Origin: Lyngbya sp. HA4199-MV5
GTDB taxonomy: Bacteria > Cyanobacteriota > Cyanobacteriia > Leptolyngbyales > Leptolyngbyaceae
Assembly (NCBI GenBank): GCA_019359375.1
Contig: JAHHHL010000047.1
Coordinates: 1 to 47,706, forward strand
Direction: 5' to 3'
Length of the DNA stretch: 47,706 nt
Below are positions 44,463 through 47,706 of this stretch, in pieces; the first letter of the stretch is position 1, and each line of letters starts with the position of its first letter. The translations under genes were made by a program, and so were the position numbers. A model generated the notes under the pieces. That model worked only from the letters and a program-made list of their open reading frames with translations, was not told where the DNA came from and did not search any database.

Positions 44463-46580
44463 ATGAACTTTTTTGAGCATCAGGATCAGGCACGGAACAA
44501 TACGCGCAAGCTAATCCTGCTTTTTGGGCTATCGCTGTTGTTTATCATCGTCACGGTTTATTTGGCGGCGGTAGTTACGCTGTCCAGTTCGTTTAAGGGA
44601 TCGAAGTCACGATCGTCTCGTTATGTGGCGATTGACTGCCCCCAATCGCGCACGTATTCTACCGATCCAGGCGTTCGCCCCAATATGAACGATCCGGCTG
44701 AGCGCTTTAGACCGCGTGATCCCAATAGTGTTTCTCCCAGTCCCACGTCGCTTAGCTCTACACGGGTGCCCTGTACACCTGTTGTAAAAAAGGCAGCCTT
44801 TAGCTGGTGGGATCCGTCGCTGTTTTTCACCATTGGCACGGGTACGATCGTGCTGGTGGGTTTGGGGAGTCTGTATAAAATTCAAACGTTGAAAGCAGGC
44901 GGGAGCGTCATTGCTCAGGAGATGGGCGGACGGTTGCTGTTGTCAGAAATGGCGCATCCTGAAGAGCGGCAGTTGTTGAATGTCGTCGAGGAAATGGCGA
45001 TCGCCGCTGGCATCCCGGTTCCTGCCGTCTATGTGATGGATGGCGAACAGGGGATTAATGCCTTTGCAGCGGGCTTCACGCCCAAGGATGCGGTCATTGG
45101 AGTGACACGCGGTACGTTAGAGCAACTGTCCCGCGACGAGCTACAGGGCGTGATTGGGCACGAATTCAGCCATATCTTGAACGGCGACATGCGGCTCAAC
45201 ATTCGGCTCATTGGTGTGCTGCATGGGCTGTTGCTAATTTACATTACGGGGCGCATTGTCATCGATTGGCGATCGCGCGATGAAAAAGGTAATGCGATGC
45301 TGGCATTTGGCATTGCACTCATGGTTGTGGGGAGTTTGGGACTGCTCTGTGGTCGGCTCATTAAAAGTGCCATTTCCCGTCAGCGCGAATTTCTCGCTGA
45401 TGCGTCTGCGGTGCAGTTTACGCGCAACCCCGCAGGCATCGCAGGGGCACTTGCTAAAATCGCCAGTCATCATGACAGTTCCTTCGTTCGCACACCAACT
45501 GCCGAGAGCAACAGCCACATGTTTTTTGGCAGCGCGTTGCGCTTTGGTTTTTTTGAAGACTTGTTCGCAACCCATCCCCCACTGGCACAACGCATTCGTC
45601 GTCTGGATGCCTCCAAGCGTCAGTACGCAGGACAAACGCCCAGGTTTGCATCGAGTAGTTTAGACGGGCAAGAATCGCTGACGATGGGGTTCGCAAGTGG
45701 CGGATCAGCCTCACAGCCATCTCATATTCAGGCAAATCCGGCTCAGGTGATTGAACAAATTGGCACAGTAACACCCGAACACTATGCCTATGCAAAAGCG
45801 CTACTAGGGCAATTGCCAGAATCCCTTCAATCAGGTATTCGAGAACCCCAGGGCGCGATCGCGATCGTCTACGGTCTCTTGCTCGACACCCAAAATCCAC
45901 AGGTGCGCACCAAACAACTGGAGTGGTTGAAGCAAGTTGAACCCGCCGATGTCATTGAAAAAACGCTGGCATTGAGTACTGACATTGACGCGCTTGACCC
46001 GCGATCGCGCCTGCCACTGGTCGATCTCACCGTTCCCATTCTGCGTCAGCGCGATACCGATCAGCATCAGCGGCTCTTCAAGTGCATTCAGGGCTTGGCA
46101 AATGCAGATGGTCGCTGGTCACTGTCGGAGTTTGTGCTGTATGCCGTGTTGCGCCATCGCTTGCAGCCGTTTAATGCAAAGAATACTCAAACGACCGAGT
46201 TCACGATGATCGGGCAAATCTGGTCAGATTGTTTGCTCTTGCTATCCAGCCTTGCACAGGTAGGACAAACGGGTGCGGATGCCATCGCCTATGCGTTTCG
46301 TTCCGGTGTGTATCGGTTGCCAGGAGCAGGACAGGAAACGGTTCCCGACGTGCCGCCCACTAGCAACATGAAAACCTTGAAGCACAGCCTCGATCGCCTG
46401 AACCTGGCAACCCCAAAACTCAAACAAGCGATCGTTGATGCCTGTGCTCATACCGTGCTGTTGGACAATAAAGTGACCGTACAGGAAGCGGAATTATTGT
46501 GGGCGATCGTCATTTTGCTCGACTGCCCCATGCCACCCTTCTTAACCACTGGCAGTAAGATGTTGGCGAAAGGGCTTTAA
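44463..46580 (+). CDS. M48-family membrane metalloprotease (HtpX-like)
   Basis: A 705-residue inner-membrane zinc protease. Two membrane helices (residues ~18-40 and ~120-140) precede the catalytic domain with H233-E-F-S-H237 (GHEFSHILNGDM) and the third ligand Glu in REFLADASAV. Further helices near 250-300 flank the site. Beyond residue ~400 is a long extra region of about 300 residues with helical repeats resembling a TerB-like fold (IQGLANADGRWSLSEFVLYA), absent from ordinary HtpX. It is paired with lemA upstream. Degradation of damaged membrane proteins is the likely role. Confidence 0.92.
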   Translation: MNFFEHQDQARNNTRKLILLFGLSLLFIIVTVYLAAVVTLSSSFKGSKSRSSRYVAIDCPQSRTYSTDPGVRPNMNDPAERFRPRDPNSVSPSPTSLSSTRVPCTPVVKKAAFSWWDPSLFFTIGTGTIVLVGLGSLYKIQTLKAGGSVIAQEMGGRLLLSEMAHPEERQLLNVVEEMAIAAGIPVPAVYVMDGEQGINAFAAGFTPKDAVIGVTRGTLEQLSRDELQGVIGHEFSHILNGDMRLNIRLIGVLHGLLLIYITGRIVIDWRSRDEKGNAMLAFGIALMVVGSLGLLCGRLIKSAISRQREFLADASAVQFTRNPAGIAGALAKIASHHDSSFVRTPTAESNSHMFFGSALRFGFFEDLFATHPPLAQRIRRLDASKRQYAGQTPRFASSSLDGQESLTMGFASGGSASQPSHIQANPAQVIEQIGTVTPEHYAYAKALLGQLPESLQSGIREPQGAIAIVYGLLLDTQNPQVRTKQLEWLKQVEPADVIEKTLALSTDIDALDPRSRLPLVDLTVPILRQRDTDQHQRLFKCIQGLANADGRWSLSEFVLYAVLRHRLQPFNAKNTQTTEFTMIGQIWSDCLLLLSSLAQVGQTGADAIAYAFRSGVYRLPGAGQETVPDVPPTSNMKTLKHSLDRLNLATPKLKQAIVDACAHTVLLDNKVTVQEAELLWAIVILLDCPMPPFLTTGSKMLAKGL

Positions 46581-46616
46581 CCGACTCAAAAAACCGCTTT
46601 CTCAAGCCCTTGCGTA

Positions 46617-46631
46617 CTAGGGGCTGTCATC
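46617..46631 (+). mobile_element. solo end of the 130-bp MITE
   Basis: CTAGGGGCTGTCATC is identical to the first 15 bases of the MITE end at 20852, but the sequence after it is unrelated. It is probably a relic of an element deleted between the M48 gene and the YgjP-type gene. Confidence 0.55.
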
Positions 46632-46652
46632 CTTCATCCCTCGTCCTTCCCC

Positions 46653-47363
46653 TCACGTCTCCATCCACAGCGGCACATGATAACGAGCATCTCGCAAGCT
46701 TGCATCAAGCTGCTGATAGTTCGGCTCGTAGTGCGCGACCAGCGCCCAAAACGCCGCTGAGTGGTTCAGATGCACGGTGTGGCATAGCTCATGAATCAGC
46801 ACATAGCGTACCAATTCACTGGGCAGAAAGAGTAACTTGCAGTTGAGGCTGATGGTCTTGCGGCTCGAACAACTCCCCCAACGGGTTTTTTGCCCCCGTA
46901 CCGACGCGGTTTCAAACGGTAGCTCCAATTCCTGACTTACGGTTCGCAACCAGGGAAGCAGATGCTTTCGAGCTTTGCCAAGCACCCATTGTCTGAGCGC
47001 TTCGCTACAAGCATGTTGGTCAAGTGTTTGCCCAAACAGCGTCAGTGACAGATCAGCTTGCTCGATCGCCCGAATGCCCGGTAACTGAGTGGGGCAGTAT
47101 TCGATTTGCCACGCTTGTTCGATCGCTCGCAGGCATAGCTGTGCGGGCAATTTGTCAGCAGGTTCGCTTCCAATTAAGGCATGGCGCGTCTCAACTTGCT
47201 GCGTAACTCGATTGATCCAGCGTTGCTTGCGTTGCAAAATCGCCGGAATCGCCGTCTGATCGTACCCTTGAGGCACCACGACCTCTAGGCTGCCTGCAAC
47301 TGAAACCTTGAGAGAGACGTGCTTTGCCTTGTGGCTTTCTCGCACGGTATAGCTCGGCAGCAT
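46653..47363 (-). CDS. YgjP-type metallopeptidase (DUF45, M48-like)
   Basis: A 236-residue cytoplasmic protein of the YgjP/WLM-like metallopeptidase family. The zinc motif H191-E-L-C-H195 (VLIHELCHTVHLNHSAAFWA), with a following His about 10 residues later, and the upstream TRWGSCSSRKTISLNCKLLF are diagnostic. The N-terminal SYTVRESHKAKHVSLKV also matches. Substrates are unknown. It converges with the M48 gene, from which it is separated by 72 bases holding a solo MITE end. Confidence 0.92.
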   Translation of the reverse strand: MLPSYTVRESHKAKHVSLKVSVAGSLEVVVPQGYDQTAIPAILQRKQRWINRVTQQVETRHALIGSEPADKLPAQLCLRAIEQAWQIEYCPTQLPGIRAIEQADLSLTLFGQTLDQHACSEALRQWVLGKARKHLLPWLRTVSQELELPFETASVRGQKTRWGSCSSRKTISLNCKLLFLPSELVRYVLIHELCHTVHLNHSAAFWALVAHYEPNYQQLDASLRDARYHVPLWMET

Positions 47364-47401
47364 AGCAACATCAATTCGCTGTCTTTTTTGACATTTCTAT
47401 T

Positions 47402-47470
47402 AACGCACTCTCTTGTGAAAGTGTCACCCCTCTTGCTAAAGAGACTTTATGCAGAGAGACTTGGTGCGTT
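47402..47470. repeat. inverted repeat followed by a T-run
   Basis: AACGCAC (47402-47408) pairs with GTGCGTT (47464-47470), followed by TTTTT. An inner CTCTT/AAGAG hairpin lies between. It resembles the other outer-stem-plus-inner-hairpin elements and might terminate plus-strand transcription. The rest of 47364-47654 holds no gene I can support. Confidence 0.4.
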
Positions 47471-47612
47471 TTTTGATGGAGCAAACCACAGCTTTGTCAA
47501 GGCGGGTATAGGGAACAGGGGATAGGGGATGAGGTGTGGTGAGTATGACTGAAAACGGCTTCAGCAATTGGTTTACAGGGGGTGAACGAAAAAAAGCGCG
47601 GGGGACAGAAAA

Positions 47613-47663
47613 GGCGTAGTTTCAGAATAGAAAAGCATTCGAGGGACTACGCCCATGAAACTA
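47613..47663 (+). promoter_or_regulatory. mutually exclusive stems across the start of the last gene
   Basis: GGCGTAGT (47613-47620) can pair with ACTACGCC (47646-47653), while the overlapping TAGTTTCA (47617-47624) can pair with TGAAACTA (47656-47663), which includes two bases of the ATG. Only one 8-bp stem can form at a time; the second would hide the start codon. Confidence 0.4.
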
Positions 47664-47706
47664 GAAACCATTATCGCTGAACGAGTGAGCCAGCTAAAGT
47701 TATTCG
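47655..47706 (+). CDS. start of an unidentified gene (partial)
   Basis: ATG 47655 opens MKLETIIAERVSQLKLF and runs off the right edge. GAGGGA at 47641-47646 lies about 9 bases upstream as a ribosome-binding site. Too short to assign to a family. Confidence 0.6.
   Translation, partial: MKLETIIAERVSQLKLF

Noticed and set aside
1..47706. tRNA or rRNA genes
   Set aside because: No cloverleaf with CCA-proximal consensus or rRNA segment was seen on either strand by eye.

Overview
The window is cyanobacterial chromosome. It carries the photosystem I core genes psaA-psaB, a cyanobacterial-type type II topoisomerase A subunit, and frequent copies of the HIP1 octamer GCGATCGC (for example at 3003-3010, 5218-5225, 6956-6963 and 13865-13872). 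It also has many TPR genes and heptad-type GGCAGAR intergenic repeats. A filamentous, Leptolyngbya/Oscillatoria-like organism would fit, but this is inference.

Layout. 1-1481: an IS5-family insertion with a broken transposase, sitting exactly on the stop codon of a YjbQ-family gene. 1548-6400: psaB and psaA on the minus strand, with a terminator and a candidate promoter. 6400-12500: a secreted Pro-rich protein, two tandem receiver-only response regulators, and gyrA with a repeat-derived linker insertion. 12500-15513: two TPR genes around a small DUF6884-like gene. 15857-20981: an acyltransferase, GT2 synthase and glycoside hydrolase module (probable exopolysaccharide production and modification), bracketed by two inverted copies of a 130-bp MITE-like element. 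21039-27833: two FecR-domain proteins, an outer-membrane beta-barrel protein and a CHASE2 adenylate cyclase, a plausible envelope-to-cAMP signalling group. 27937-28521: a Uma2-family nuclease-like gene. 28956-36480: a TIR-transmembrane-TPR gene followed by a dense array of toxin-antitoxin (TA) modules and one papain-fold toxin/immunity pair, many decayed. 36464-41357: a secreted LRR protein, a site-2 protease/TPR fusion and a secreted EF-hand-like protein. 41477-47363: PepF oligoendopeptidase, LemA, an M48 protease and a YgjP-type protease. The window ends in the first 17 codons of another gene.

Most interesting structure. The last 26 codons and stop of the TIR-TPR gene (81 nt) recur at least four more times downstream, each copy starting 6-9 nt after the stop codon of a toxin gene. 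The TA modules are therefore arranged like cassettes separated by copies of the anchor gene's 3' end. No integrase is visible. Two TA types recur as duplicates (types A and B), and a third type-A antitoxin has a swapped C-terminus.

Other recurring themes are 15-18 bp sequences duplicated in tandem in many intergenic gaps, palindromic elements built as one outer stem around one or two inner hairpins, and mobile elements whose ends coincide with stop codons (yjbQ and the glycoside hydrolase). I saw no tRNA, rRNA or CRISPR array.
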